Shown: positions 35,787-45,715, counted from the first letter of the stretch. The stretch is 64,000 nt of DNA from Halobacillus massiliensis (GCF_900166625.1 NZ_LT800499.1:810512-874511); one strand, 5' to 3'. Notes: generated by a model from the sequence alone, not told the origin. Numbers and translations: made by a program.

Positions 35787-35816
35787 ATTATATGACACCA
35801 TTAAGTGTCTAGTCAA
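35787..35816 (-). promoter_or_regulatory. Promoter with palindrome in spacer, ArsR/SRPBCC operon
   Basis: On the minus strand TTGACT and TATAAT are 18 bp apart. The spacer holds GACACTTAATGGTGTC, a GACAC/GTGTC inverted repeat; a further GACACCA half-site lies 26 bp downstream. This fits a repressor site for the first gene's product. Confidence 0.75.
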
Positions 35817-35913
35817 TTAGAAAATAATACAAATGAATGATGTCTGGGAGAGGGAATGCCTCTTTTTTGCAGAAGTAACACAACAAGAGGATTAGTTACG
35901 ACAGGAGGAGCCA

Positions 35914-36576
35914 ATGATTAAAGCTGTCATTTTTGACTTAGACGGAACTTTATTAAACAGGGAGGAATCGGTGAAAGATTTTATAGAGCATCAGTACGAG
36001 CGGTTGAATAAGTGGCTGCATCACATTCCTAAAGAAGAATATATACAAAGATTTATTGAACTGGATCATCGAGGTTATGTATGGAAGGACAAGGTATATA
36101 AACAGCTTATAAACGAATGGTCTATCAGGGGAATAACCTGGGAGGATTTGCTGCAGGATTACTTAAATCATTTTAAATTACACTGTGTACCGTTTACTGA
36201 TCTCTTGGAAACACTGAGAGAGTTGAGGCGAGCTAACTTTCTAATTGCAATAGTGACCAACGGAAAAGGCCAGTTTCAAATGGACAATATACAAGCTTTG
36301 GGAATAGACCAACTCACAGATGCCATTTTGATATCCGAATGGGAAGGGGTGAAAAAGCCTGATCCGACTATTTTTTATAGGGCGGCGGAAAGGCTTAAGG
36401 TGCCCCCGAGAGATTGTTTGTTCATTGGCGATCATCCGGAAAAAGATGTGAAGGCAGCTCAACACGCTGGCATGAAAGGTGTTTGGAAAAGGGACCATCA
36501 ATGGAGTGAAGTAGAAGCGGAGTATGTGATAGATGAATTAAATGAAATACCTACACTAATAGAGCGGTTGATATAG
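35914..36576 (+). CDS. HAD family hydrolase
   Basis: A 220-residue haloacid dehalogenase-type phosphatase. Motif I FDLDGTLLNRE near residues 7-17, motif II IVTNGK near 113-118, the lysine KKPDPTIF near 148 and motif IV FIGDHPEKDV near 169-178 are all visible. It would hydrolyse a small phosphorylated metabolite. It starts 6 bases after AGGAGG. Substrate unknown. Confidence 0.87.
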   Translation: MIKAVIFDLDGTLLNREESVKDFIEHQYERLNKWLHHIPKEEYIQRFIELDHRGYVWKDKVYKQLINEWSIRGITWEDLLQDYLNHFKLHCVPFTDLLETLRELRRANFLIAIVTNGKGQFQMDNIQALGIDQLTDAILISEWEGVKKPDPTIFYRAAERLKVPPRDCLFIGDHPEKDVKAAQHAGMKGVWKRDHQWSEVEAEYVIDELNEIPTLIERLI

Positions 36577-36647
36577 CGTGGTCTTGCTCGGTTGGTAATT
36601 TAATTTTTCAGTTGATATGTATCGTTAAAAAAGAGAAGAGGAAGAAT

Positions 36648-37166
36648 ATGATTTATTTTAAAACAGAACGCTTAATGATGAGGCAATTAGAACGAAGCGA
36701 CATTGATGAATTCCACAACATGCAAAGCAATTATAAAGTGATGAAGCATACAGTTGGAAGAGCGAAAACGAGAGAGGAAAATGAGAGAGAATTAGAGAAT
36801 ATTATAGAAGAGTATAATCAGATTGAACCCTCGAAAATAATTATGGGGATATCAACAATATCCGATGATTCACGTTTATTAATAGGGGCATGCGCTGTGA
36901 TCAATCACACCGTAGATTCTTTGGAAGTTGGATATAGACTGCTGGAAGAGCATTGGGGGAAAGGTTATGGCCTTGAAACTTTAGAAGGTCTATTAAGACA
37001 TTGTTTAATAGATTTAAGAGCAAAGAAAGTAAGAGCTGAAGTGAACAAAGAAAATATTTACTCGATTCGTCTGCTCGAAAAGTCTTCTATGAAGTTTATA
37101 GAAGAATATGAGGATGAGAGTGGAACAGTATATGTCTATATGGCTGAAGGGGAATTGTTCGCCTGA
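36648..37166 (+). CDS. GNAT family N-acetyltransferase (RimJ/RimL-like)
   Basis: A 172-residue acetyltransferase. FKTERLMMRQLERSDIDEF at the start and EVGYRLLEEHWGKGYGLETL near 99-118 (acetyl-CoA loop) are typical of the RimJ/RimL group. The ATG at 36648 after GAGGAAG is used instead of the open 12-codon extension. It precedes a DUF1801 gene by 23 bases. Confidence 0.82.
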   Translation: MIYFKTERLMMRQLERSDIDEFHNMQSNYKVMKHTVGRAKTREENERELENIIEEYNQIEPSKIIMGISTISDDSRLLIGACAVINHTVDSLEVGYRLLEEHWGKGYGLETLEGLLRHCLIDLRAKKVRAEVNKENIYSIRLLEKSSMKFIEEYEDESGTVYVYMAEGELFA

Positions 37167-37189
37167 AGAAACGTGAAGGAGGAGGAGAC

Positions 37190-37567
37190 ATGCAATTTGA
37201 AGTAAGCAGCCCGCAGGAATATTTTAATGCTCTGGATGATGACTGGAGAAAAGAGAAGCTTCTTATTGTTAGAGAATGGATTTTAAAATATGGTCCTGAG
37301 CTGAAGGAAGGAATCCAGTACAAAATGCTTTCATATGGAGGGGGTTCTGCCCCACTATTTCACTTAAACGCTCAAAAAAACTATGTAAGTCTTTATGTGG
37401 GCGATATTGAAAAAATAGAAAAGGCAAAAGAGTTTTTAACGGGTTTGGATTATGGAAAAGGGTGTATCCGTATAAAAAAGTCTGTCGATGTCAAAGAGAG
37501 CGGCCTTGAAGATTTTATAAAACAGACGATTGATAGCTCTAGAGCTGGAGGGGATACTTCCTGCTAG
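37190..37567 (+). CDS. DUF1801 domain-containing protein
   Basis: A 125-residue protein of the DUF1801 (YdhG-like) family: GIQYKMLSYGGGSAPLFHLN near residues 43-62 and YGKGCIRIKKS near 87-97 are the conserved segments. Relatives are linked to iron handling in Bacillus, but the role here is not known. It starts 6 bases after AAGGAGGAGG. Confidence 0.8.
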   Translation: MQFEVSSPQEYFNALDDDWRKEKLLIVREWILKYGPELKEGIQYKMLSYGGGSAPLFHLNAQKNYVSLYVGDIEKIEKAKEFLTGLDYGKGCIRIKKSVDVKESGLEDFIKQTIDSSRAGGDTSC

Positions 37568-37615
37568 ATAAGTGGTAGATCATCAAATAAATAAAATTAA
37601 TAAGGGGGAGACCAA

Positions 37616-38173
37616 GTGGCAAATGTGTTGGAAAACCTGCCAGTATTAGAGACAGAGCGTTTGATCCTTCGGAAAATTAGTAAATCAGACGTAAACGATA
37701 TGTACGCGTATGGTTCAAATCCATTAGTCTCCGAATATGTAACGTGGGAGACCCATACGTGTCAAGAAGATACTGAGGGATTTATTGATTTGATTCTGGA
37801 AGGATACTTAAATAAGGAAAAGGCGCTTTGGGCGATGGAGTTGAAAGCAAACGGTAAAATGGCAGGCACCATTGATTTTGTATCCATCGATAAAAAACAT
37901 AGGAGTGGAGAGCTCGGGTACGTCTTATCCGATAAATTCTGGGGCCAAGGCTTAACGACAGAAGCTTCCAGGAAAGTCATTGAATTCGGGATAACTGAAC
38001 TGGGATTAGAACGGATTCAGGCGAGGTGTCTGGCTGAAAATATCGGTTCTCAAAGAGTGATGGAAAAAGCGGGCATGACTTTTGAAGGGACGTTAAGAAA
38101 AGGGTTTTTTGCTAAAGGAAAGTTTCATGATTTAAAGGTCTATTCGATATTGAGAGAAGAGCTCCAGGGGTGA
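37616..38173 (+). CDS. GNAT family N-acetyltransferase (RimJ-like)
   Basis: A 185-residue acetyltransferase with LETERLILRKISKSDVNDMY near residue 10-29, ELGYVLSDKFWGQGLTTEA near 98-116 (acetyl-CoA loop), and NIGSQRVMEKAGMTFEGTLR near the C-terminus. A GTG start follows AAGGGGGAG. It is one of several accessory acetyltransferases in the window; acceptor unknown. Confidence 0.83.
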   Translation: MANVLENLPVLETERLILRKISKSDVNDMYAYGSNPLVSEYVTWETHTCQEDTEGFIDLILEGYLNKEKALWAMELKANGKMAGTIDFVSIDKKHRSGELGYVLSDKFWGQGLTTEASRKVIEFGITELGLERIQARCLAENIGSQRVMEKAGMTFEGTLRKGFFAKGKFHDLKVYSILREELQG

Positions 38174-38213
38174 GTACCTGGCGGAATTTATAGTGCTTTG
38201 AAATGGTGATAGC

Positions 38214-38498
38214 ATGTTGGCGGTAATATTCAGCTTGATAGGTTTTATTCTTATTCTGTCAAGCTTCCTCGTTTGGAAGAAAAGGATGTACTTCTTAATA
38301 GCGGGTTATTCGGAAGGCAATGTGATGAATAAAGAAAAATTCGGAAGGGTCAATGGAATATTTTTAAGCCTCTTCGGTCTGATAACAATTGGATATGGTT
38401 TTGTCGCTCATATCATACATATAGGTATATATATTGTTTGTATGTTAGGGGCTGTGATGGCTCAAATAATTTTAAGTTACCGGGTAGATAAATCATAA
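38214..38498 (+). CDS. DUF3784 family small membrane protein
   Basis: A 94-residue protein with three hydrophobic segments. The pattern of an N-terminal TM followed by FLIAGYSEGN and a second half GIFLSLFGLITIGYG fits DUF3784. Its ribosome binding site is weak (ATGGTGAT), so translation may depend on the upstream gene. Function unknown. Confidence 0.7.
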   Translation: MLAVIFSLIGFILILSSFLVWKKRMYFLIAGYSEGNVMNKEKFGRVNGIFLSLFGLITIGYGFVAHIIHIGIYIVCMLGAVMAQIILSYRVDKS

Positions 38499-38553
38499 AC
38501 ACGAAGATTGATAGTTGCAAAATACATAGATTTACTCTGGAGGTGCATACAAA

Positions 38554-38751
38554 GTGAAAACAAAAAAGGTCAGAAATTGCGTGGTCGGTTTTTGGGCTGC
38601 AATTACACTGACTTTTGCCTCTGCTTCCAGCTACAGTGGTTATATAGAAGCCAAAACCACATGCGAGAAGAGCGACGGTACCATTACAGAAGATAATGTG
38701 AGTGTGTTAGCTTTTAATTGGTCAGTATCATGTGAAAATGAGGAATCCTAG
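38554..38751 (+). CDS. Small secreted protein with two cysteines (65 aa)
   Basis: A GTG start after GGAGG opens 65 codons. A basic N-terminus (KTKKVRN) and hydrophobic core (VVGFWAAITLTFASASS) form a signal peptide, leaving about 33-38 mature residues with two cysteines that could form one disulfide (TTCEKSDG and VSCENEE). It may be a secreted peptide; no known bacteriocin family is recognised. A strong terminator follows immediately. Confidence 0.55.
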   Translation: MKTKKVRNCVVGFWAAITLTFASASSYSGYIEAKTTCEKSDGTITEDNVSVLAFNWSVSCENEES

Positions 38752-38754
38752 TGA

Positions 38755-38800
38755 AAATCCCTTAAGTCAGCAAAAGACTTAAGGGATTTTTTATTTTTTT
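38755..38800 (+). terminator. Strong terminator before the urea/urease unit
   Basis: AAATCCCTTAAGTC and GACTTAAGGGATTT form a perfect 14-bp stem with a T-rich tail. Confidence 0.88.
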
Positions 38801-38858
38801 CTAAAAAGGCTAAACTAAGGACATTCCATATATGGCAGCGCTTACCTTAACATGAATA

Positions 38859-38875
38859 TGTTAGGTTTCCTTACA
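38859..38875 (+). promoter_or_regulatory. TnrA/GlnR-type box upstream of the urea uptake-urease unit
   Basis: TGTTAGGTTTCCTTACA matches TGTNA-N7-TNACA at every fixed position. It lies about 40 bp upstream of a TATATT -10-like element (38905), so its centre is near -50, the position used by TnrA for activation in Bacillus. Confidence 0.75.
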
Positions 38876-38942
38876 TTTAATGTTGCTTAATTGTCAGAAT
38901 ATGCTATATTATTCAACATATTAAAAAAATTGGAGGATGCCT

Positions 38943-40511
38943 ATGTTACCATCTTACGTTGGCTATGGTTTGTTGTTGGTCTTTGGATTGTTCTTTACTT
39001 TGATTACTTTTGTAATGCAGCGAAGAAGAAAGCAAGCGATGACGGCGGAACAGTTCAGTACGGCTGGGAGAAGTGTCGGGGTTGGCTTAGCAAGTGCTTC
39101 TATTATTGCCGCCTGGACGTGGGCGGCGACACTGATGATGTCTTCCTCTACTGGCTATCAATATGGGATAAGTGGTCCTTATTGGTATGCGGCGGGTGCT
39201 TGTATTCAAGTTTTACTTTTCGCGATCGTTGCCATCCATTTGAAAAAACGAGCGCCGAATGCGCACACTTTCCTGGAGTTTATTGGCCAGCGGTTTGATA
39301 AGAAAAATCACCGTTTAATTCTTTGTTTTGCTTTAATGACGAACATTCTTGTAACATCCATGGTCGTACTTGGCGGTGCGATCGCATTGAATTCTCTTAC
39401 AGGAATGAACATATATGCAGCTGCCTTTCTCATTCCTCTTACCTTCACGATTTACACAATGATAGGTGGATTGAAAGCCTCTTTTGTAGCGGACTACTTT
39501 AATACAGTTATGATTTTTGCCATCCTGGCTATTTTTGCGACAGTTGTTTATGTCAAGTTTGGCATTGATCCGATTTACGAAGGACTGAGCAGTATGCCAG
39601 AGTCTTCTTCTATGCTTACGATGGCCTCTGTGTCCGGTTTGTTTTTCGGAATGATTAACATTATTGGAAACTTCGGAGCGGTCTTCGTTGACCAGGCGTA
39701 CTGGCAGCGGGCCATTGCAAGTAAAGATAGTGCGGCCTCAAGAGCCTACATATACGGCGGGATCGCGTGGTTTTCCATCCCGTTCGCGATTGCGACATTT
39801 CTGGGAGTAAGTGCTGCAGGTCTTGGACTTTCGGTTGCAACACCTGATGCTGTTGCACCGGAAATGGCGGCACATCTGCTTGGCGGTATTGGTTCGATCT
39901 TGTTTCTGGCTATGTTGTTTATGGCCGTGATGTCCACAGGCGCTGCTGAACTAACTGCGATTACGAACATTATCGTGACAGATATTTACAGGACATCGAT
40001 CAACCCGAAAGCAAACAGTCAGCGGCTATTAAATGTTTCCCGTAAAGTGACGTTAGGATTTGGCTTGATGATGGGGCTGCTGTCAATTCTGTTGTTTAAA
40101 ATCGGAATCGGATTGGGGTTCGTTTATATGGCGATGGGTATTTTTGTAAGTGGGGCGGTTATTCCTGTCACGCTTGGATTACTTTGGAAAAAAGCTACGA
40201 ACGAAGGGACCTTCTATGGTGCTTCCGCAGGGCTGATCGCCGGGGTTATGGTATGGCTCACTTCAGCTAATCTTCTTTTTGGAGAAATTAGTATAAGTTC
40301 TCTCGGTGAGCTTCAGTCAATGTTTTTTGGAAATATTACCGTGTTTCTCGTAAGCGGCACGATTTCGATCGGCCATGCACTAATCGCCAATAGAGAGTTT
40401 GATTTTGAATCATTGAAAGATAAGTTCCGCAGCTTTGATGATGAAGAGACTAGCGACGATACCGTAGAGGAGGAGTGGGCGTATGAAGGAAAACGAGCAT
40501 CAGCTAAGTAA
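38943..40511 (+). CDS. Sodium:solute symporter family permease, probable urea transporter
   Basis: A 522-residue protein with about 13 TM helices of the SSS family. ASASIIAAWTWAATLMMSS and GISGPYWYAAGACIQVLLF near residues 45-85 resemble DUR3-type urea transporters. ATG 38943 is used, because the site GGAGG runs into the earlier ATG. It heads a run of co-oriented genes that continues without a terminator into urease, and a nitrogen-control box precedes it. Urea import coupled to sodium is therefore the best guess. The product is not a UT-type channel or UrtABCDE ABC importer. Confidence 0.85.
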   Translation: MLPSYVGYGLLLVFGLFFTLITFVMQRRRKQAMTAEQFSTAGRSVGVGLASASIIAAWTWAATLMMSSSTGYQYGISGPYWYAAGACIQVLLFAIVAIHLKKRAPNAHTFLEFIGQRFDKKNHRLILCFALMTNILVTSMVVLGGAIALNSLTGMNIYAAAFLIPLTFTIYTMIGGLKASFVADYFNTVMIFAILAIFATVVYVKFGIDPIYEGLSSMPESSSMLTMASVSGLFFGMINIIGNFGAVFVDQAYWQRAIASKDSAASRAYIYGGIAWFSIPFAIATFLGVSAAGLGLSVATPDAVAPEMAAHLLGGIGSILFLAMLFMAVMSTGAAELTAITNIIVTDIYRTSINPKANSQRLLNVSRKVTLGFGLMMGLLSILLFKIGIGLGFVYMAMGIFVSGAVIPVTLGLLWKKATNEGTFYGASAGLIAGVMVWLTSANLLFGEISISSLGELQSMFFGNITVFLVSGTISIGHALIANREFDFESLKDKFRSFDDEETSDDTVEEEWAYEGKRASAK

Positions 40512-40725
40512 GGACGCCAAGATGTGTACGAGGTGGGCTTTCACGCTGACAGCCCTGCTGATCATTGCGTTTCCAGGGATTATGTTCATTACAGGCTACA
40601 ACTACAGCCTGCAGTTTTTTAAAGGATGGACGTATTTATCGTTTACCTGGTTAATTATTGCCGGTTTATATATTGCGTTTCGTCCGGTCGTTGAATATAT
40701 GAAAGGGGAGAACGGCCAGCCGTAA
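40483..40725 (+). CDS. Small membrane protein overlapping the symporter gene (80 aa)
   Basis: An 80-residue frame starts inside the last 29 bases of the symporter gene, 8 bases after GGAGTGG. It has a charged N-terminus and two TM segments (about 18-37 and 44-66). Overlap implies translational coupling, and the position suggests an accessory subunit of the symporter, as small partner proteins occur for some SSS carriers. No biochemical evidence is available from sequence. Confidence 0.75.
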   Translation: MKENEHQLSKDAKMCTRWAFTLTALLIIAFPGIMFITGYNYSLQFFKGWTYLSFTWLIIAGLYIAFRPVVEYMKGENGQP

Positions 40726-40756
40726 AGGCATTTTTAAAGAGAGAGGAGGTGCTAAT

Positions 40757-41059
40757 GTGAAGTTAACATCTCGAGAAATGGAAAAGCTGATGGTCGTGAC
40801 GGCGGCTGATCTGGCAAGACGGCGCCAGCAGAGAGGGTTGGAGCTCAATTATCCAGAAGCCGTCGCCATCATTACATATGAAGTCGTTGAAGGAGCGAGA
40901 GATGGAAAATCTGTTGCCGAGCTGATGCAGTATGGCGCCACGATCCTTGAGAGGGAAGATGTCATGGAAGGGGTGCCGGAGATGATTTCTGACATTCAAG
41001 TGGAAGCGACTTTTCCTGATGGTGTAAAGCTTGTAACAATTCATGACCCGATTCGCTGA
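40757..41059 (+). CDS. ureA: Urease subunit gamma
   Basis: A 100-residue gamma subunit of standard length: [20 protein letters not shown] at the start, [20 protein letters not shown] near 22-41 and [19 protein letters not shown] near the end. With beta and alpha it forms the trimer unit of the cytosolic nickel enzyme that splits urea to ammonia and carbamate. A GTG start after AGAGGAGG is used. First urease gene of the unit. Confidence 0.96.
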   Translation: MKLTSREMEKLMVVTAADLARRRQQRGLELNYPEAVAIITYEVVEGARDGKSVAELMQYGATILEREDVMEGVPEMISDIQVEATFPDGVKLVTIHDPIR

Positions 41060-41074
41060 TAAGGAGGCTGCACA

Positions 41075-41386
41075 ATGATACCAGGAGAATTTTTATTACG
41101 AAAAGAATCGATTCTTTGTAATGAAGGAAAAGAAACAGTCAAAGTTAACGTGTTAAATCGAGGAGATCGTCCTATTCAAATCGGCTCTCACTTTCACTTT
41201 TTTGAAGTGAATCCTTACTTGGAATTCGACCGCGAGCAGGCGAGGGGAAGGCATTTGAATATTCCAGCTGGAACGGCCGTCCGCTTTGAACCTGGCGATG
41301 AAAAAGAAGTAGAACTTGTAGCATTTTCCGGAGAAAGGAAGATTTACGGCTTGAACAATCTCGTAAATGGGAGGGCCGAGATATGA
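41075..41386 (+). CDS. ureB: Urease subunit beta
   Basis: A 103-residue beta subunit: PGEFLLRKE at the start, [20 protein letters not shown] near 29-48, and [24 protein letters not shown] core near 65-85. It starts 6 bases after AAGGAGG and its stop codon overlaps the ureC start (ATGA). Confidence 0.96.
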   Translation: MIPGEFLLRKESILCNEGKETVKVNVLNRGDRPIQIGSHFHFFEVNPYLEFDREQARGRHLNIPAGTAVRFEPGDEKEVELVAFSGERKIYGLNNLVNGRAEI

Positions 41387-43092
41387 GTTTTAAAATGTCA
41401 CGAAAGCAGTATGCCGAAATGTTCGGCCCTACGACAGGGGATGCGATTCGATTAGCGGACACCGAATTATTCATTGAAATAGAAAAGGACTATACAACAT
41501 ACGGTGATGAAGTGAAATTTGGCGGCGGAAAAGTGATCAGGGACGGTATGGGACAGCATCCTTTAGCGACTAGCAAAGAGGCTGTCGATCTTGTCATTAC
41601 AAATGCCGTAATTTTAGATCATTCGGGCATTTATAAAGCAGATATCGGTGTAAAAAGCGGATGGATTGCAGCGATTGGGAAGGCTGGAAATCCTTTGCTG
41701 ATGGATCATATTGATATTGTCATTGGAGCTTCTACGGAAGTTGTGGCTGCAGAAGGAATGATTGTTACGGCCGGCGGCATTGACGCGCATATTCACTTCG
41801 TATCACCGCAGCAAATTGAAACCGCTCTTACGTCAGGAATTACGACGATGATCGGGGGAGGTACAGGACCGGCTACGGGTTCAAAAGCGACGACTTGTAC
41901 ACCAGGGCCGTGGAATATTCAAAAAATGCTGGCAGCTGCAGATGAATATCCGATGAATTTAGGTTTTTTAGGAAAAGGAAACTCCTCCAGTGAAGCTGCC
42001 ATTCAGGAGCAGATAGATGCAGGAGCTGTAGGGCTGAAGCTTCATGAAGACTGGGGCACGACTGCGGCAACAATTGATACATGCTTGCGGGTAGCTGATC
42101 AAAATGATGTGCAAGTCGCGATACATACAGATACATTGAATGAAGGCGGGTTTGTAGAGCATACACTTGATGCGATTAATGACCGCGTCATCCATACGTA
42201 TCATACCGAAGGAGCGGGAGGAGGACATGCGCCGGATATTATTGAAGCGGCGAGCTATCATAATATCCTCCCATCCTCGACGAATCCAACACGTCCTTAT
42301 ACAGTCAACACGCTTGAAGAGCATTTGGACATGCTGATGGTATGTCACCACCTCGATCCTAGTGTGCCTGAAGACATCGCTTTTGCTGATTCACGGATTC
42401 GAAAGGAGACGATTGCGGCAGAGGACATTCTCCATGATCTTGGCGTATTCAGTATGATTTCATCTGATTCCCAGGCGATGGGGCGGGTGGGAGAAGTGAT
42501 CATTCGTACATGGCAGACTGCGGATAAGATGAAAAAACAGCGCGGTGCTTTAGAGGGAGATCATGAGAAGAAAGATAACTTCCGCGCCAAGCGATATGTA
42601 GCCAAATATACGATCAATCCAGCAATCACTCACGGTATCTCCGAGTATGTCGGATCTGTTGAAGTGGGCAAACTGGCCGATCTCGTACTGTGGGACCCAA
42701 AGTTTTTCGGCGTAAAGCCCGAGCTGATTATTAAAGGCGGAATGATCGCTAACAGCTTAATGGGAGATCCGAATGCAAGCATTCCGACACCGCAGCCGGT
42801 GTTTTACAGAGAAATGTTCGGTTCACACGGTCAGGCCAAATACAAAACATCACTGACGTTTTTATCAAAAATAGCTTATGAAAACAGCCTTCATGAAAAA
42901 TTGGGTTTGCGTAAGCAGGTACGCCCGATTTCCGATGTACGGGAGTTAACAAAGCGATCCATGATCCATAATGGAGAAACACCAAAGATAGAGGTCGATC
43001 CACAGACATATGTCGTGAAAGTGGATGGAGAAGTTATCGATTGTGAACCGGCAGAAACCGTACCTTTAGCTCAACGATATTTCTTATTTTGA
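41383..43092 (+). CDS. ureC: Urease subunit alpha
   Basis: A 569-residue catalytic subunit. All nickel-site residues are present: His136 and His138 (DAHIHF), the lysine carbamylated in the mature enzyme Lys219 (GLKLHEDWG), His248 (IHTD), His274 (HTEGAGGGH) and Asp362 (DSQAMGR). The mobile-flap Cys321/His322 (MVCHHLD) is also intact. The enzyme should be active if nickel is inserted by UreDEFG, encoded just downstream. Overlaps ureB by 4 bases. Confidence 0.97.
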   Translation: MSFKMSRKQYAEMFGPTTGDAIRLADTELFIEIEKDYTTYGDEVKFGGGKVIRDGMGQHPLATSKEAVDLVITNAVILDHSGIYKADIGVKSGWIAAIGKAGNPLLMDHIDIVIGASTEVVAAEGMIVTAGGIDAHIHFVSPQQIETALTSGITTMIGGGTGPATGSKATTCTPGPWNIQKMLAAADEYPMNLGFLGKGNSSSEAAIQEQIDAGAVGLKLHEDWGTTAATIDTCLRVADQNDVQVAIHTDTLNEGGFVEHTLDAINDRVIHTYHTEGAGGGHAPDIIEAASYHNILPSSTNPTRPYTVNTLEEHLDMLMVCHHLDPSVPEDIAFADSRIRKETIAAEDILHDLGVFSMISSDSQAMGRVGEVIIRTWQTADKMKKQRGALEGDHEKKDNFRAKRYVAKYTINPAITHGISEYVGSVEVGKLADLVLWDPKFFGVKPELIIKGGMIANSLMGDPNASIPTPQPVFYREMFGSHGQAKYKTSLTFLSKIAYENSLHEKLGLRKQVRPISDVRELTKRSMIHNGETPKIEVDPQTYVVKVDGEVIDCEPAETVPLAQRYFLF

Positions 43093-43101
43093 GGTGAAAA
43101 G

Positions 43102-43548
43102 ATGATTATTGAACACATAGTTGGAAACGTAGCAACTTTAGAGAAACGCGCCCCCCATATCGAATATGTCTACTTAGAAAGCGATCAGCTTGTTAAAAGG
43201 ATTCAGCGAATGAAAACAGATCACGGCAATGAGATTGGTGTCAGGCTTTCGAAAAACGACGAGCTTTCAGACGGTGACGTGTTGTATATGGATGAAAAAA
43301 ATATGGTCGTCATTTCTGTGAAAAAAGATGATGTCTTAGTGATCAGCCCGACAAGCATGCAGCAAATGGGGGATATTGCCCATCAGCTCGGAAACCGTCA
43401 TTTACCTGCCCAGTTTATAGGCGAAGAAATGATCGTGCAATACGATTATTTGATTGAAGAATTGCTGCAAGAATTAGGGGTGCCGCACAATCGGGCAAAG
43501 AAGAAGGTTCCGAAGCCCTTCCGCCATATCGGACATCATCATGACTAG
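43102..43548 (+). CDS. ureE: Urease accessory protein UreE (nickel chaperone)
   Basis: A 148-residue metallochaperone that delivers nickel to the UreDFG complex. GNRHLPAQFIGEEMIVQYD near 95-113 contains the conserved metal-binding histidine, and the C-terminus ends in a short histidine tail RHIGHHHD that can bind nickel. It starts after GAGGTG and overlaps ureF by 8 bases. Confidence 0.94.
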   Translation: MIIEHIVGNVATLEKRAPHIEYVYLESDQLVKRIQRMKTDHGNEIGVRLSKNDELSDGDVLYMDEKNMVVISVKKDDVLVISPTSMQQMGDIAHQLGNRHLPAQFIGEEMIVQYDYLIEELLQELGVPHNRAKKKVPKPFRHIGHHHD

Positions 43549-44227
43549 CGGATTAATGCCGCTCCTGCAGCTCAGCGACTCTCAGTTTCCATCCGGCGCC
43601 TTTTCCCATTCTTTTGGTTTTGAAACATATATCCAGGAGGAATTGGTGACAGGAACTGAGAGCTTCAAGCAGGCATTGACCGTCTTTTTGAATAAACAGC
43701 TGAGTTATAATGACGGACTCGCCTGCCGGCTGGCTTATGAAAGTCTGGAGAACGGCATTCGTGAGGAGCTTATAAATATCGATCACGTGCTGTTCACAAC
43801 GTGTGTAGCAAGGGAATCAAGAGAAGGCAATCGGAGAATGGGAGAACGCCTGGCGAAGCTGTGTATGGAATTATATCCATCCCCTGGTTTGAGTGAATAT
43901 TTAGCCGCCATTAAGAAAAAGAATGCCTATGGCCATCCAGCCGTCGTGCTGGCGGCCGTTTATCATTCATTAGCCATTCCGAAAAAAGCGGCGATAGAAA
44001 CCTTCTTGTTCACCAACCTTTCTTCGAATGTACAAAATGCAGTCAGAGGAATACCGATTGGTCAGACGGACGGGCAAAGAATTTTAGTACAGCTGCAGCC
44101 CTTTATCAAGGATGCCGTGGATTCTATTATGCACCTGTCTTCCGACGATTTAGGAGCGGGAAGTCCTGGTCTGGAAATTGCCCAAATGCATCATGAGCGG
44201 CTGAATGTGCGCCTATTCATGTCTTAA
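43541..44227 (+). CDS. ureF: Urease accessory protein UreF
   Basis: A 228-residue helical protein. [19 protein letters not shown] at the start and the C-terminal [14 protein letters not shown] are family hallmarks. UreF links UreD to UreG and gates GTP hydrolysis during nickel insertion. Start overlaps the end of ureE, implying coupled translation. Confidence 0.94.
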   Translation: MTSGLMPLLQLSDSQFPSGAFSHSFGFETYIQEELVTGTESFKQALTVFLNKQLSYNDGLACRLAYESLENGIREELINIDHVLFTTCVARESREGNRRMGERLAKLCMELYPSPGLSEYLAAIKKKNAYGHPAVVLAAVYHSLAIPKKAAIETFLFTNLSSNVQNAVRGIPIGQTDGQRILVQLQPFIKDAVDSIMHLSSDDLGAGSPGLEIAQMHHERLNVRLFMS

Positions 44228-44256
44228 TTAAAATTCAACATAGAGGAGTGGAAACG

Positions 44257-44871
44257 ATGGAACCGATTTGTATTGGAGTAGGTGGTCCAGTCGGTGCAGG
44301 AAAAACAATGCTCGTGGAGCGGATCACCCGGGACCTTAAAGATGAATTGAGTATGGCAGTGATTACAAACGATATTTATACGAAAGAAGATGCAATGTTT
44401 CTTTTAAAAAACGGTGTGCTGGAGGAAGACCGAGTGATCGGAGTCGAAACGGGCGGCTGTCCGCATACGGCGATTCGCGAAGATGCGTCGATGAATTTTT
44501 CAGCGATTGATGAATTAAAGGAGCGCCACAATGATCTTGATTTGATTTTTGTAGAAAGCGGTGGAGATAACTTAGCGGCAACCTTTAGTCCGGAACTGGT
44601 CGATTTCTCAATTTATATTATCGACGTTGCCCAGGGAGAGAAAATTCCGAGGAAGAATGGACAAGGTATGATCAAGTCAGATTTGTTTGTTATTAATAAG
44701 ACAGACTTGGCGCCATTTGTCGGAGCTGACCTCGAAGTAATGAGGGAAGATACGATCAAAGCGAGAAGAGAAAAACCTTTTGTTTTCACAAACTTAAAGA
44801 CACAGGAAGGACTCAATGAAGTGATCGATTGGATTAAATCCAACGCCTTCCTTAAAGGATTGAAAGCATGA
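44257..44871 (+). CDS. ureG: Urease accessory GTPase UreG
   Basis: A 204-residue SIMIBI-class GTPase. P-loop [11 protein letters not shown] is at about 7-17, the nickel-binding CPH motif in [13 protein letters not shown] near 64-76, switch region FVESGGDNL near 97-105 and base-recognition NKTDLAP near 145-151. ATG 44257 is chosen because a GTG 9 bases earlier overlaps the GAGGAG site. It overlaps ureD by 4 bases. Confidence 0.95.
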   Translation: MEPICIGVGGPVGAGKTMLVERITRDLKDELSMAVITNDIYTKEDAMFLLKNGVLEEDRVIGVETGGCPHTAIREDASMNFSAIDELKERHNDLDLIFVESGGDNLAATFSPELVDFSIYIIDVAQGEKIPRKNGQGMIKSDLFVINKTDLAPFVGADLEVMREDTIKARREKPFVFTNLKTQEGLNEVIDWIKSNAFLKGLKA

Positions 44872-45668
44872 GGGAGACTGGCCTTCTCAGCCTTGAGGCG
44901 AAGAAGCGCCATGAGAGGACGATCATTCATGGATACTATGAGGGAGCCTTCAAATATACGCGTCCCGTTCGACTTGAGGATGAATCCCTGTCTGTCTACC
45001 TGATCCACGTGGGCGGCGGATATGTCGACGGGGATACATACGGAACGAGTATTACATTGAGTGAAGGAGCGCAGCTTTTAGTAACAAGTCAAGCCTCCAC
45101 AAAAGTGTATAAAACACCTTCGAAGCCCGTAGTACAGCAGACAGCGATCCACTTGGAGAGCGATAGTGTTCTTGAATACTGCATGGACCCATTGATTCTG
45201 TACGAAGGAGCGAAGTTTATACAGAACACGACCGTATATATGGATCCTGGCGCGACATTCTTTTACAGTGATATCATTACCCCCGGCTGGTCTGAAGATG
45301 GAGGTCACTTCCGCTACGACTGGGTGCGCAATAGATTGAAAGTCTATCAAAATGGCAAGCTCGTTTTGTTTGATCACCTTTTACTCGAACCTGATGAGGA
45401 ATTGGAAGGGATTTTGCAGCTGGAAGGACACACCCATGTAGGCTCTTTCGTCATCTCTCATCCGGAAGCCTCCCGTGAATTTGCGGCACGGTTGTATGAA
45501 AGCTTGTATGAAGACTTCTCCCATGTGCGCTTCGGGATCTCTGATATGGAGGCCAGCGCTATTGTCGTGCGTATTTTACACCATCGCACACAGACGATTG
45601 AAAAGATGATTCATCACGCTCACATGCTGGCGAGAAAAGAACTTTTAGGCAAAGGGGAGATCTCCTGA
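44868..45668 (+). CDS. ureD: Urease accessory protein UreD
   Basis: A 266-residue beta-rich scaffold (also called UreH) that binds apo-urease and recruits UreF and Ure[20 protein letters not shown] near residues 46-64, [12 protein letters not shown] near 75-86 and [19 protein letters not shown] near 137-155 are typical. It ends the seven-gene urease set and is followed by a strong terminator, so the set ureABCEFGD is complete. Confidence 0.94.
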   Translation: MRETGLLSLEAKKRHERTIIHGYYEGAFKYTRPVRLEDESLSVYLIHVGGGYVDGDTYGTSITLSEGAQLLVTSQASTKVYKTPSKPVVQQTAIHLESDSVLEYCMDPLILYEGAKFIQNTTVYMDPGATFFYSDIITPGWSEDGGHFRYDWVRNRLKVYQNGKLVLFDHLLLEPDEELEGILQLEGHTHVGSFVISHPEASREFAARLYESLYEDFSHVRFGISDMEASAIVVRILHHRTQTIEKMIHHAHMLARKELLGKGEIS

Positions 45669-45678
45669 AGGAAATATT

Positions 45679-45715
45679 AAAAGCCGCCGCTTCTATAATC
45701 GGAGCGGCGGCTTTT
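45679..45715 (+). terminator. Terminator of the urease unit
   Basis: AAAAGCCGCCGCT and AGCGGCGGCTTTT form a 13-bp GC-rich stem. Confidence 0.9.

Noticed and set aside
38891..39298. Open frame overlapping the start of the symporter gene
   Set aside because: It is out of frame with the strongly supported symporter and its start lies in the promoter region.
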